A stretch of 64,000 nucleotides of DNA from assembly GCA_037974335.1 (NCBI GenBank), contig CM075760.1:64566360-64630359 (forward strand), given 5' to 3'. A program made the translations under genes and the position numbers. The notes beneath the pieces were generated by a model that saw only the letters and a program-made list of their open reading frames with translations, made no database searches and was not told the DNA's origin. The stretch is from Prionace glauca (lineage: Eukaryota > Chordata > Chondrichthyes > Carcharhiniformes > Carcharhinidae). Shown here piece by piece: positions 21,790 through 32,589 of this stretch (position 1 is its first letter; every line of letters begins with the position of its first letter).

Positions 21790-23308
21790 ACATTGGTGAT
21801 TATTTTCCAGACGTCGCTGGATTCCGGGGAAGTGCCGGAAGATTTGAAAACGGCTAATGTTACGCCGTTGTTTAAGAAGGGTGCCAGGCAAAAGGCTGGG
21901 AATTATAGGCCGGTTAGTTTAACATCTGTTGTGGGTAAAATGTTAGAATCCGTGATCAAGGAGAAAATAGCGAGGCATCTTGAAGGGAATTGCTTGATAG
22001 AGCAGACGCAACACGGTTTCGTTAAGGGGAAGTCGTGTCTGATGAATTTACTGGAGTTCTATGAGGATGTGTCGAGGACGGTGGATAGAGGAGAGCCGGT
22101 GGAGGTGGTGTTCCTTGATTTTCAGAATGCGTTTGACAAGGTCCCTCACAAGAGGTTATTACAGAAGGTCAGGGGGCATCGAGTTGGGGGTAGGGTGTTA
22201 GCGTGGATAGAGGATTGGCTGTCAAACAGGAGGCAGAGGGTGGGGGTCAATGGGTGCTATTCGGATTGGCGTTTGGTGACTAGTGGAGTGCCCCATGGGT
22301 CCGTGCTGGGGTCTCAGCTGTTCACCATTTACATAGATGATCTGGAGGAGGGAACCGAGTGTATGGTGTCGCAATTTGCTGATGACACCAAGATTGGCGG
22401 AACGGCAAATTGTCCGGAGGGTGTGGAGAGTCTACAGAAGGATCTAGATAGGCTGGGCGAATGGGCCAGGAACTGGCAAATGGAATTTAATGTTGGCAAA
22501 TGTGAGGTTGTCCACTTTGGTAGGAATAATGGTAGGGAGGACTATTACTCACATGGCGAAAAACTGCAGCAGGCGACGGTGCAGAGAGACCTCGGGGTCC
22601 TTGTGCATGAGTTGCAAAAACCCAGCTTGCAGGTGCAGCAGGTGGTCAGGAAGGCGAATGGGATGCTGGCCTTCATAGCGAAGGGGATTGAATATATAAG
22701 TAGGGAGGTCTCGCTGCAGCTGTATAGGGCATTGGTGAGGCCGCAGCTGGAGGGCTGTGTGCCGTTTTGGTCGCCACACTTACGCAAGGATATTTTGGCC
22801 TTGGAGGAAGTGCAGAGGAGGTTTACTAGGCTGATACCGGAGTTGAGGGGGTTGAGCTATGAGGAGAGGCTGGATAAACTAGGCTTGTACTCGTTAGAGT
22901 TTAGAAGAATGAGGGGAGATCTCATTGAGACGTATAAGATGATGAATGGGATGGATAGGATAGAGGTGGAGAGGCTCTTCACGCTCAGAAACGACACTAG
23001 GACTAGGGGGCACAGCCTCAAGATAAAGGGGAAGCGGTTTAGAACGGAGTTGAGGAGGAACTTCTTCACTCAAAGGGTGCTGAATCTCTGGAATTCTCTG
23101 CCCGTTGAAGTGGTGGAGGCTGCCTCGCTAAATGTATTTCAGACGCGGGTTGGTGGGTTTTTGAAAGAGAGGGGATTAAGGGTTATGGGGAGAGGGCGGG
23201 AAAGTGGAACTGAGCCACGACAGATCAGCCATGATCTTATTGAATGGCGGGGCAGGCTCGAAGGGCTAGATGGCCTACTCCTGCTCCTATTTCTTTTGTT
23301 CTTATGTT
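21790..23308 (+). mobile_element. CR1-like LINE, RT domain to 3' end, open frame
   Basis: A 505-codon open frame covers the whole reverse transcriptase of ORF2. It includes NYRPVSLTSVVGKM, QHGFVKGKSC, FLDFQNAFDKVPH, the catalytic FADDTK, and the C-terminal region ending LLLFLLFLC over the 3' end 'ctcctgctcctatttctttt'. The endonuclease half and ORF1 are missing by 5' truncation, so it cannot act alone. GVPHGSVLG replaces the usual GVPQGS. The open frame and the close match to the copy at 24,147 suggest a young insertion. Confidence 0.93.
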
Positions 23309-23949
23309 AACTGTGTTTCTGAGATAATAGTCTAGCGATAATATCAGGAGGCCATCGCCTTCTTTCACTGTGAGAGAGAGAAACAAATTTTTTAAAGCGT
23401 ACTTTTTGGAGCGTAGTATGGGAATACTAATGTGACAATCATCTGGTGGGGGCTGGTGAGAAGGTTTGGGCCGGGGGGAAGGAGGGGGGTTGAAATCCTG
23501 AAGAGAATTCCCCCAACATTCACTTGCGTATCATTGTCATCTCCTGTGCTTAAGAAGGACTTTGTGTGTGAATGAGAACAATGAGTACAATGTACCTTGT
23601 AATCCGTGCTAATCTTGAAATCTGGATGTATTTGTTAAAATAGGAGGCGAATAAAGGTGTATTGTATCATAATCCAACTTTCACAAGTTTTTTTTTTAAA
23701 TAGGTAAAACAGATTGGTTGTCCTTTGACTCTGTTCCTCCACGTTTTATTTCTTTTTTTAAAAGTAACGCTTATATTACGAGTTTTTTTTACGCCAGAAT
23801 CTTTTCTGGGATTTTCCCATCGATTTATAACATCAATTGGGATTGTAACAAATCAGACCTAAATTTAAACATTTGGCGAATTTGTGATCAGCAACACTGC
23901 CGCTTTTAATGGTATTATTTTATATGTTCCTCCTGCAATTTTCACAGTC

Positions 23950-24055
23950 GCAGAATCATACAATCGAGCCTACAGTGCAGAACGAGGCCATTGGGTCCAT
24001 AGAGTCTGCACCGACTCTCTGGCAAAGCATACAGCAACATCCTATTCCTAAAAAC
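23950..24055 (-). mobile_element. SINE 3' fragment
   Basis: 'gcagaatcatacaatcgagc' and 'gtctgcaccgactctctggc' are the reverse of the tRNA-SINE 3' end. It is short and decayed. Confidence 0.55.
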
Positions 24056-24146
24056 TCTAATTAATTGCTGAATTGTGTGATTTATTAAAAGGAGGTACAC
24101 ATGAACATTATACAGCTGAATGGGAATAATTCACTCTAATATTGCA

Positions 24147-25288
24147 GAAGGTCAGGGGACTTGGAGTTGGGGGTAGGGTGTTAGCGTGGATAGAGGATTG
24201 GTTGTCAAATAGGAGGCAGAGAGTGGGGGTCAACGGGTACTATTCGGATTGGTGGATGGTGACTAGTGGAGTGCCCCAGGGGTCGGTGCTGGGGCCTCAG
24301 CTTTTTACCATTTATATAGATGATCTGGAGGAGGGAACCGAGTGTAGGGTGTCGAAATTTGCGGATGACACCAAGATTGGGGGAAAGGCAAATTGTGAGG
24401 AGTGTGTGGAGAGTCTGCAGAAGGATCTAGATAGGCTGGGCGAATGGGCCAGGAGATGGCAAATGGAATTTAATGTTGGCAAGTGTGAGGTGGTCCACTT
24501 TGGAAGGAAGAATGGTAGGAAGGACTATTACTTACGTGGCAAAAAACTGCAGCAGGCGACGGTGCAGAGGGACCTCGGGGTCCTTGTGCATGAGTCGCAA
24601 AAACCCAGCTTGCAGGTGCAGCAGGTGGTCAGGAAGGCGAATGGGATGCTGGCCTTCATAGCGAAGGGGATTGAATATAAAAGTAGGGAGGTCTTTCTGC
24701 AGCTGTATAGGGCATTGGTGAGGCCGCAGCTGGAGTACTGTGTGCAGTTTTGAGCGCCGCACCTGCGCAAAGATATTTTGGCCTTGGAGGGAGTGCAGAG
24801 GAGGTTTACTAGGCTGATACCGGAGTTGAGGGGGTTGAGCTATGAGGAGAGGCTGAATGAACTAGGCTTGTACTCGTTGGAGTTTAGAAGAATGAGGGGA
24901 GATCTCATTGAGACGTATAAGATGGTGAATGGGATGGATAGGATAGAGGTGGAGAGACTCTTCCCACTCAAAAAAGACAGTAGGACTAGGGGGCACAGTC
25001 TCAAGATAAAGGGGGGCGTTTTAGAACGGAGTTGAGGTGGAACTTCTTCACTCAAAGGGTGGTGAATCTCTGGAATTCTCTACCCATTGAAGTGGTGGAG
25101 GCTGCCTCGCTAAATATTTTCAAGAAGCGGGTTGATGGGTTTTTGATAAGAGAGGGGATTAAGGGTTATGGGGAGAGGGCCGGAATGTGGAACTGAGCCA
25201 CGACAGATCAGCCATGATCTTATTGAATGGCGGGGCAAGCTCGAAGGGCCAGATGGCCTACTCCTGCTCCTATTTCTTATGTTCTTAT
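24147..25288 (+). mobile_element. CR1-like LINE, 5'-truncated (TTATGTTC-tail family)
   Basis: Starts at 'cagaaggtcaggggacttgg' within the RT and keeps GVPQGSVLGPQLF and FADDTKIGG. It runs to the 3' end 'ctatttcttatgttcttatt'. One in-frame stop (QF then TGA near 24,752) and one frame shift in a G run near 25,012-25,020 disable it. By eye it is roughly 95% alike to the copy at 21,790 over the shared part, in the same orientation 2.4 kb away. Confidence 0.93.
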
Positions 25289-25689
25289 TATCTGCTACAC
25301 TGAGAACTCAGGAGAAAATGGAGTTGAAATCTTGTTGTTCAATTTCATCTTTAAAAATAACTAATTATTAAGGTTAATTTTAGTTTGATTTTACATATAA
25401 TTCTATCCTATGTCTGGCATAGCTTTGGGAGACAAGATATTGTTGTTACGTTCAAAACTATTTTTAGACTTTAATGACTAAGTTTGTCTTCCAGAATTCC
25501 AAATGTTTATTTGAAGATCTTATGCTGACTTCATTTCCTACATTTGAAAATATCATGCGAAAGGCAACGACACTCAGTTCTTAGATTTAAATGAAACTAA
25601 ATACATCATTTAATTACTATGAAATTGGGTACAAATTGAGAGGAGATGGATATTCAGTAACGATTCGGTTTCCTCGTACATCAGTCACT

Positions 25690-26370
25690 GAAAGTAACGC
25701 GCTGTTACAGCAGGCAGTAAAGAAGGGAGATGATCTCTTGGCTTTCATAGACAGAGGATTTGAGTGAATAAATGGGAAAGTTTTATTGCAATTGCACAGG
25801 AACTTGGTTAGGCCACACCTCGAGCATTGTGTTCAGTTTTGTTGTCCCTATCTGAGGAAGGATGTCCTTGCACAGCGAAGATTTAGCAGGCTGATTCCTG
25901 GGATGGCATGTCTGTCACATGAAGAATATGAAGGGAGACCAAATCAGTTAGGATTATATTCACTGGAGTTTAGATGAGTGAGAGGGAATCTCATAGAAAC
26001 TTATAAAATTCGAGAAGAGTTAGACGGAAGATTCAGAAAGACTGTTGCTGTTGGTGTACGAGTCCAGATCCAGGGGTCATTGTTTGAGGTGAGGAATTTT
26101 TTTTCCTCACGCTGAAAGTGATTTTTATTTTTGTGATAGTGAATTTTGTGAAATTCACTATCACAAACAATAGTTGATGTCAAAACATTGTCTGATTTCA
26201 AGAGGAAATTAAAGAAAGCATTGGGGCAAAACCAGTGAGGAGACATGAGGAAAGTGGGGATCAGGATATTGAATTTGATGGTCAGGCACGGCCATAATGG
26301 ATGGTGGTGCAGGACCGAATGGCCGAATGGTCAACTCCTTCTTCTAATATCTACGTTTTTACCTTTCTAT
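25690..26370 (+). mobile_element. Old CR1-like LINE 3' part
   Basis: Readable remnants: 'LHRNLVRPHLEHCVQFCCP', 'RFSRLIPGMACLSHEE' and 'LGLYSLEF' in the plus orientation. The 3' end region reads 'atggccgaatggtcaactcc' near 26,318. A different, older subfamily from the young copies upstream. The 400 bp before it (25,290-25,690) show nothing I recognise. Confidence 0.75.
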
Positions 26371-27235
26371 GTTTATTATTATCTTGGAAAGAAAAATAAA
26401 TGACATCGAAGGAATTACTTTGGTGCAGCTGCCACAAAGCATTGAAGAATATGAAATATTCACCAATGGAAATTTATAACTTATACTTATGATCTGAGAA
26501 GCTGAAAACTTGAATTCAGCTCCCGTGATCAGGATACGTCAATTAATTCAAAACCACTCAGCCAGTAAAAAACAGTGGAATCAGCACGTTTTATTAAAAT
26601 TATTTTAGAAATATTTCAAAATCTCCTCCATCCATAACATTCTTCACTCACGTCAGCTATGCATAATGAACTGCAGAATTGTAGAACACGTTAAATTATT
26701 AACAGATGGTTATTTAAAATAAAACATATCTAATTAACCTTGAGAGGCTTACCGTACTTAAATGGTTTCAATTACATTGATTTTAATATCCAATTTGCAA
26801 ATTCTACAGATTGAAATTATACTCAAAATCACGTGCTGAATGAACGCTTAACATTCATTGAAATAGCATTTAAAACATTTTCACACTGAAAACTGTGCCT
26901 TTCATTCAACCAATCGTCTTTAAAAAAGGTGCGACATTTGCATTTGATGAGAACACGTGCAAGTGCTCCATGTCACTGTTTTTAAAGAATGCAAAACTAC
27001 CAAAGAATCTCACAAACAATCATCATGCAAAGCAGGTCCGGAGCACATACCTTTCATAAACTAAACAACAAATCATTGCTGGGATGTAACCCGCTTCATT
27101 TCTTTTCAAAGAGCAGCAACATGATTCTAAAAAGAGGCTGCCAACAGCATCCAACATATTATGACAAACAAATCTCAATGCAGCAGCCCCAAAGACATTG
27201 GTCTCAGGACGAATGAATAATATTTAAAAAACGCG
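26371..27235. other. J-C1 intron, AT-rich, nothing recognised
   Basis: No exon, RSS or clear repeat seen. It is a possible place for the intronic heavy-chain enhancer, but I see no motif that proves it. Confidence 0.4.
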
Positions 27236-27979
27236 TGAAGTCGCACAACACGAGGTAAAAGTTAGCAAAAGCTTTCGAAGTATTGCTCTTCACTCATTTG
27301 AAGAGTTTTGTTCACAAGCAGGGCATATGTAGACACAGACTCAATTTACAAGAGAATGGTTGGAATGGGAGCTTTTACAGGTAATCAGGTCTTTACAGGT
27401 ACAGACAATTGCGTGGAGAGAGGGTTGAGCACAGGTTAAAGAAGAGTGAATAGTCTCCAGCCAGGACAGTTAGTAAGATTTCGCAAGCCCTGACAAGTCA
27501 TGGAGGTTACAGATATTGTGACATGAACCGAAAATCAGAGGCTGAATGCCCTTCTTCTGGTAAGCATTGTCAAAGAACAAAGAACAAAGAACAAAACAGC
27601 ACGGGAAACAGGCCCTTCGGCCCAACGAGCCCGCGCCGCCGTCCCATGGTCAGTGGCCTATTCATGACTCTAGTCTATGCCTAATGTGTGAGGATCAGGG
27701 AGGTCCAATATAGGGACAATTTGTTACCCAATCAATCAGCCTAAAAGCACATTTTTGGGATGTGGGAGGAAACCGGAGCACCCGGAGGAAACCCACGCAA
27801 CCACGGGGAGAACGCACAAACTCCCACGGACACAGGCCCAACTCCATGTGTCCGCACAGTAACAGAGATAACCTCTGTGCTGCCATGATGCCCTCGAGAT
27901 GGTAAGTGCCTGTGGATAAAAATTTCATTCTTAAAGACTCTATACCCCTGAGACTAAACTGACCCCAATCCTACAATGC

Positions 27980-30763
27980 TTAATAAGGCCTGCTATATCC
28001 CCCTATATGTAAACTGCTCATGTGGCTGTCCAAGTGACTCTTGAACAACCCTAGCGTGCCTGCTTCCACCACCTCACTCGGCAGTGCATTCCACATCCCC
28101 ACTACCCTTTGTGTGAAAAACTGCCCTCTAACATTAGTCTTATATCTAGCCCCCCTCACCCTAAGCCCGTGACCCCTCGTTCTATCCATTTCTAATAGCG
28201 GAAAAAGCTTATCACCATCTACTCTATCTGTCCCCTTCATAATCTTATAAACCTCTATCAAATCCCCCCTCAGCCGACGTCTCTCAAGGGAAAACAGCCC
28301 AAGTGCGTTCAATCTTTCCTCGTAAGACAGCCCTTCCATACCAGGCAACATCCTGGTAAATCTCCTCTGCACTCTCTCCAGGATCTCTACATCCTTCCGG
28401 TAGTACGGCGACCAGAACTGGACGCAGTACTCCAGGTGAGGCCTAACCAACGTTCTATACAACTGCAACATCAGACTCCTACTCTTATATTCTATACCCC
28501 TTCCTATGAAGGCTAACATGCCATACGCTTTCCTCATCACATTCTGCACCTGCACCGACACCTTCAGGGACTTGTGTACCTGCACCCCCAGGTCTCTCTG
28601 CGTATCTATACTCCGGATAGTTCTACCTTTTATCATATAACTCCCTTCCACATTATTCCGGCCAAAGTGCATCACCTCGCATTTCTCCGGATTAAATTCC
28701 ATTTGCCATCTATCTGCCCAATCTACCAGCCTATCTATGTCCTGTTGCATTGCCAGGCACTGCTCCTCAGTACCCGCCAATCCAACCAACTTAGTGTCAT
28801 CAGCAAATTTGCTGATCACACCACCTACCCCCTCTTCCAAGTCATTAATGTATACTACAAATAGTAGAGGTCCTAGTACCGAGCCCTGCAGCACCCCACT
28901 GGTGACAGACCTCCAATTGGAAAAGGAGCCCTCCACTACTACCCGCTGTCTTCTCCTCCCAAGCCAGTTCTTCACCCATCTACATACCTGGCCTTGTATC
29001 CCATGAGCCTTCACCTTTTCTATCAGCCTACCGTGAGGGACCTTGTCAAACGCCTTACTGAAATCCATATAGACAACATCAACGGCTTGTCCTTCGTCAA
29101 CCGTTTTTGTCACCTCTTCAAAAAATTCCAACAGATTCGTAAGGCACGACCTCCCTGTAACGAAGCCATGCTGCGTATCCCTGATCAGATTGCAGCGCTC
29201 CAGATGCTCATACATCCTATCCTTGAGGATCCTCTCCATTATCTTGCCTATAATTGAAGTCAAGCTCACTGGCCTACAGTTCCCTGGGTTATCCCTCTGA
29301 CCCTTCTTAAACAACGGTACAACATTTGCAATCCGCCAATCCTCTGGGACCTCACCTGTGTCCAAAGAAGAGACAAAGATTTGCGTCAGAGGCCCAGCAA
29401 TTTCATCCCTCACCTCCCTTAGCAGCCTAGGATAGATGCCATCAGGCCCCGGAGATTTGTCTGTCTTTATAGTGTCTAAAAGTCCCAACACCTCTTCCCT
29501 CGTGATGACTATTTCCCTCAACGGATCCTCAAACTTCTCAAGCACAGCAGCAGAGGGCTGACCCCTCTCCTGAGTGAATACCGACGCAAAGTATTCATTC
29601 AAGATCTCCCCCATTCCCCCAGGCTCCAAGCATAGTTCCCCTCCTCTGTCCCTGAGAGGACCAATGTTCCCTCTAACCATCCTTTTGTTTCTAATATAAG
29701 AGTAAAATGCTTTAGGATTTTCCTTAATCCTACCCGCCAAAGCCATTTCGTGGCCCCTTTTTGCCTTTCTGATGCCCCTTTTAAGTTCCCTCCTACATTC
29801 TCTGTATTCTTCTAACGCTATCTCTGTCCTCAAATGCCTCGATCTAGTGTACACTTCCCTCTTTCTCCTGACCAGGTCCTCAATATCCCTAGTTACCCAC
29901 GGCTCTCTAATCCTACCTTTCCCATCCTTCCTCTTGACCGGCACATGTCTTTCCTGTAAAGATTGTAGTTTTCCCTTGAGAGACTCCCACATACCCAGCG
30001 TCGACCTACCGTTAAATAGCGTACCCCAGTCCGTATCTTTAAGATCCTGCCTAATCCGGCTGTATCTAGCCCTCCCCCAATTTAACACCCTCCCCTTAGG
30101 ACAGGCTTCATCTTTATCCATTAATATCTTGAACCAGACAGAGTTGTGGTCACTGTTAGCCACATGCTCTCCTACCTCAACGTCAACCACCTGCCCAGGC
30201 TCATTCCCCAGAACCAAGTCAAGTATAGCCCCCTCCCTGGTCGGTCTATCCACGTACTGCTCCAGGGATCCTTCCATTACACACTGTACAAATTCCTCCC
30301 CGTCAGCACCCTCTGATCTCAGTACATTCCAATCTACCCCGGGGAGATTAAAATCTCCCACTACCACCACCCTATTCTTCCTGCACTTATCTAGAATGTC
30401 CCTGCTTATCCCTTCTTCCACAGCCCTCGGGCTGTTGGGCGGTCTGTAGTAAACACCCAGCAGAGTAACATCACCCTTCCTATTCCTCAACTCCACCCAT
30501 AGCGACTCGATTCCTACATCCTCCGTACCTCCCTCCCTCTGCACTGCTACGATGCAATCCTTAACTAACAACGCCACTCCCCCACCTCTCAGCGACCCAC
30601 CCCTATCTCGCCTGAAACACTTATACCCAGGAACATTCAACTGCCAATCCTGCCCTTCCTTTAACCAAGTCTCTGTCACCGCCACCACTTCCAACTTCCT
30701 TTCAAACATTAATGCCTTCAGTTCATCTGTTTTGCCAGTCACACTCCTAGCATTGAAACACAT
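27980..30763 (-). CDS. CR1-like LINE ORF2: endonuclease and reverse transcriptase
   Basis: 927 codons, the normal CR1 ORF2 size. The apurinic-type endonuclease is at about residues 1-210: NARS at 4-7, ETW at 31-33, GDFN at 136-139 and SDH at 204-206, all active-site motifs kept. The RT is at about residues 430-720: SPGPDG at 437-442, MDFSKAFDKV around Asp567, GVLQGSVLGP at 623-632 and FADD at 653-656. The C-terminal region ends near EVVEAGTLGLFKSHL. The protein nicks the target and primes cDNA from the LINE RNA 3' end. Two positions differ from the family norm (NYRPVSL reads NCRPVSL; GVPQGS reads GVLQGS), which may lower activity. The start Met leaves the N-terminal strand short; a start a little upstream is possible. 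Confidence 0.93.
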   Translation of the reverse strand: MCFNARSVTGKTDELKALMFERKLEVVAVTETWLKEGQDWQLNVPGYKCFRRDRGGSLRGGGVALLVKDCIVAVQREGGTEDVGIESLWVELRNRKGDVTLLGVYYRPPNSPRAVEEGISRDILDKCRKNRVVVVGDFNLPGVDWNVLRSEGADGEEFVQCVMEGSLEQYVDRPTREGAILDLVLGNEPGQVVDVEVGEHVANSDHNSVWFKILMDKDEACPKGRVLNWGRARYSRIRQDLKDTDWGTLFNGRSTLGMWESLKGKLQSLQERHVPVKRKDGKGRIREPWVTRDIEDLVRRKREVYTRSRHLRTEIALEEYRECRRELKRGIRKAKRGHEMALAGRIKENPKAFYSYIRNKRMVRGNIGPLRDRGGELCLEPGGMGEILNEYFASVFTQERGQPSAAVLEKFEDPLREIVITREEVLGLLDTIKTDKSPGPDGIYPRLLREVRDEIAGPLTQIFVSSLDTGEVPEDWRIANVVPLFKKGQRDNPGNCRPVSLTSIIGKIMERILKDRMYEHLERCNLIRDTQHGFVTGRSCLTNLLEFFEEVTKTVDEGQAVDVVYMDFSKAFDKVPHGRLIEKVKAHGIQGQVCRWVKNWLGRRRQRVVVEGSFSNWRSVTSGVLQGSVLGPLLFVVYINDLEEGVGGVISKFADDTKLVGLAGTEEQCLAMQQDIDRLVDWADRWQMEFNPEKCEVMHFGRNNVEGSYMIKGRTIRSIDTQRDLGVQVHKSLKVSVQVQNVMRKAYGMLAFIGRGIEYKSRSLMLQLYRTLVRPHLEYCVQFWSPYYRKDVEILERVQRRFTRMLPGMEGLSYEERLNALGLFSLERRRLRGDLIEVYKIMKGTDRVDGDKLFPLLEMDRTRGHGLRVRGARYKTNVRGQFFTQRVVGMWNALPSEVVEAGTLGLFKSHLDSHMSSLHIGGYSRPY

Positions 30764-30864
30764 GCACTGAAGACCCTCCGAAACAACCCGATCCTTCTTC
30801 CTACCCTCCGGGCCTACCCTATCCCCAATCCCAGTTCCGTCTACCTCCCCACCCCCCCTCCATA

Positions 30865-31752
30865 TTAGTTTAAACCCTGCCGATACACACCAGCTAACCT
30901 TCCAGCTAAGATATGTATGCCCTTCCCAGTTAACTGTACCCCATCCCTCTTGTATATTAGCCGTTCTTTCATAAAGACTTCCCAGTGGTCTATGAATATA
31001 AATCCCTCTGCCCTACACCAATCTTTCAACCAAGCATTTAATTGGATTAGTTCATTATTTCTAGCCCTGCTAGCCCCAGGCACCGGCAGCAGCCCAGAGA
31101 ACGCCACCCTGGAGGCCCTACATTTCAGCCTGGCCCCCAACTCCCTGAACTGCCTGCGTATGTCCCCCCTGCACTTTGTTCCTACATCCTTCTCTCCTAC
31201 ATGCACTATCACATTCGACTCAGTCCCTCCACCCTTCAAGATTCCCTCTACCCTTTCTGAGATGTCCTGTACCCCAGCTCCAGGGAGGCAGACTACCATC
31301 CTGGAGTCCCGCTTTTGCCCACAGAATCGCCTGTCAATCCCCTTGACATTCCCATCCCCCACCACTATCTTACACCCTGCACTCTTCACTTTCTGATCTC
31401 CCTCCCTTGCCTTCTCTACCCCGACTGTCACCCCACCCTTGACATTCCGGGGTAATTCATCTGGGGCATTCCTAGTACTTTTCTTTTTGCTCTTCCTAAC
31501 TGTAACCCAACCATCTATACTTGTAGGTTCTGGTATTAGCTCAGGGTTGCCATTCCTCTCCATTACCTCCTCATTTTCCCTAACTAAAAACATATCCTCC
31601 AGTCTCAGTTCCAGCTGCCTCACCCGGGCCCTTAATCGCTGCACCTCGAGACATTTCCCGCATATGTGGGCTTTCGGGAGATGTGCTGTCTCCAGAAATG
31701 TCCACATATGGCATCGAACACAGTGAACACGTGTAACCCTAGACCCTGGCAT
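30865..31752 (-). CDS. CR1-like LINE ORF1: zinc-finger and esterase-like protein
   Basis: 295 codons, 101 bp upstream of ORF2. An N-terminal CxxC...CxxC zinc motif (residues 11-14 and 31-34) is followed by a short coiled coil (about 38-55, QRLRARVRQLELRLEDM), a basic linker, and an SGNH-esterase-like domain (about 125-290) as known in CR1 ORF1 proteins. All three catalytic blocks are altered: VGDG at 131-134 instead of GDS, GEKD at 186-189 instead of GxND, and DGVQL at 270-274 instead of DxxHL. The fold is probably kept for RNA or protein binding, but esterase activity is not expected. Confidence 0.88.
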   Translation of the reverse strand: MPGSRVTRVHCVRCHMWTFLETAHLPKAHICGKCLEVQRLRARVRQLELRLEDMFLVRENEEVMERNGNPELIPEPTSIDGWVTVRKSKKKSTRNAPDELPRNVKGGVTVGVEKAREGDQKVKSAGCKIVVGDGNVKGIDRRFCGQKRDSRMVVCLPGAGVQDISERVEGILKGGGTESNVIVHVGEKDVGTKCRGDIRRQFRELGARLKCRASRVAFSGLLPVPGASRARNNELIQLNAWLKDWCRAEGFIFIDHWEVFMKERLIYKRDGVQLTGKGIHILAGRLAGVYRQGLN

Positions 31753-32589
31753 TATGGTTGACCCCTGTCAAGGTGTGATATGAAGCCCTGTTACCAAGCC
31801 TGCGCACGCCCAAGCCCAGTGAGCTTAAGCCCTTTTACCTCTCACTCTGCTTCCCTCCTCACTACGCTGCCCGCTCCCGACGCTGCCCGCTATCTACCTT
31901 GGCCTTCTTTTTATACTCCCGCGCTCCCTTCCCAGCAGCCCCTGCGCCTATCTCCCGCTACGGAGCACCAAAACAAACAAAAACCCTCCCGAACTAGAAG
32001 TCAGTCAGAATGCAGTATTTACAAGGCAGCACACTCACCAAAAGGCAGCCACTCGTCAAAATCTCTGTTCCAGAGAACAGTTAGGTGGGTCCTCGGGTGA
32101 GTGACTGATTTATACTCTGATTTATACTGTCCAAGGCGGTCTTCACGCCAGATGACAAAACAGAATCGCTAAGGAACAACTGATAGCCAAGTTCCACAAC
32201 ATGAGGACGGCCTCAACCGGGATCTCAGGTTCAGTCTACACTATATTTAAACCCCTTTGTTCCTGGGATGTAAAATTTCACTTAATATCCTGGCTGGAGA
32301 CAATTCACACCTCTTTGATCTGTGCTTAACCCTCTCTCCACTAACAGGGTCTGTACCGTAAAAACTTGATTACATGTAGAGACTCGCATTCCAAGCATTA
32401 TCTTGTAAATGGAATCTATGTCTATGTTTGTCATATTTGGGAACACAAGTCTTCACTCACGTGAAGAAGGAGCAATATTCCGAAAGCATTCACTACCAAA
32501 CAAGCCCGTTGGACTTTAACGTAGTGTTGTGAGATTTCGTATTGTGCTTATCCCAGTCCCAGTATCACCACATCATAATTAAAAAAAAT

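Larger units (their letters stand above)
27572..32130 (-). mobile_element. CR1-like LINE, nearly full length, both ORFs open
   Basis: About 4.56 kb: 5' leader (to about 32,130), ORF1 (31,752-30,865), ORF2 (30,763-27,980), then a 3' UTR and a tail of TTTGTTC units at 27,572-27,596. The 3' UTR holds a segment (27,755-27,830) matching the conserved SINE core 'gtgggtttcctccgggtgct'. It is inserted into an older repeat within the IgM J-C1 intron, in the same orientation as the Ig gene. The 5' limit is approximate. With two open frames it looks young. Confidence 0.93.

Noticed and set aside
29772-30449. 225-codon plus-strand frame, and other plus-strand frames across 28,574-31,726
   Set aside because: They are antisense shadows of the LINE ORF1 and ORF2, whose motifs are clear on the minus strand.
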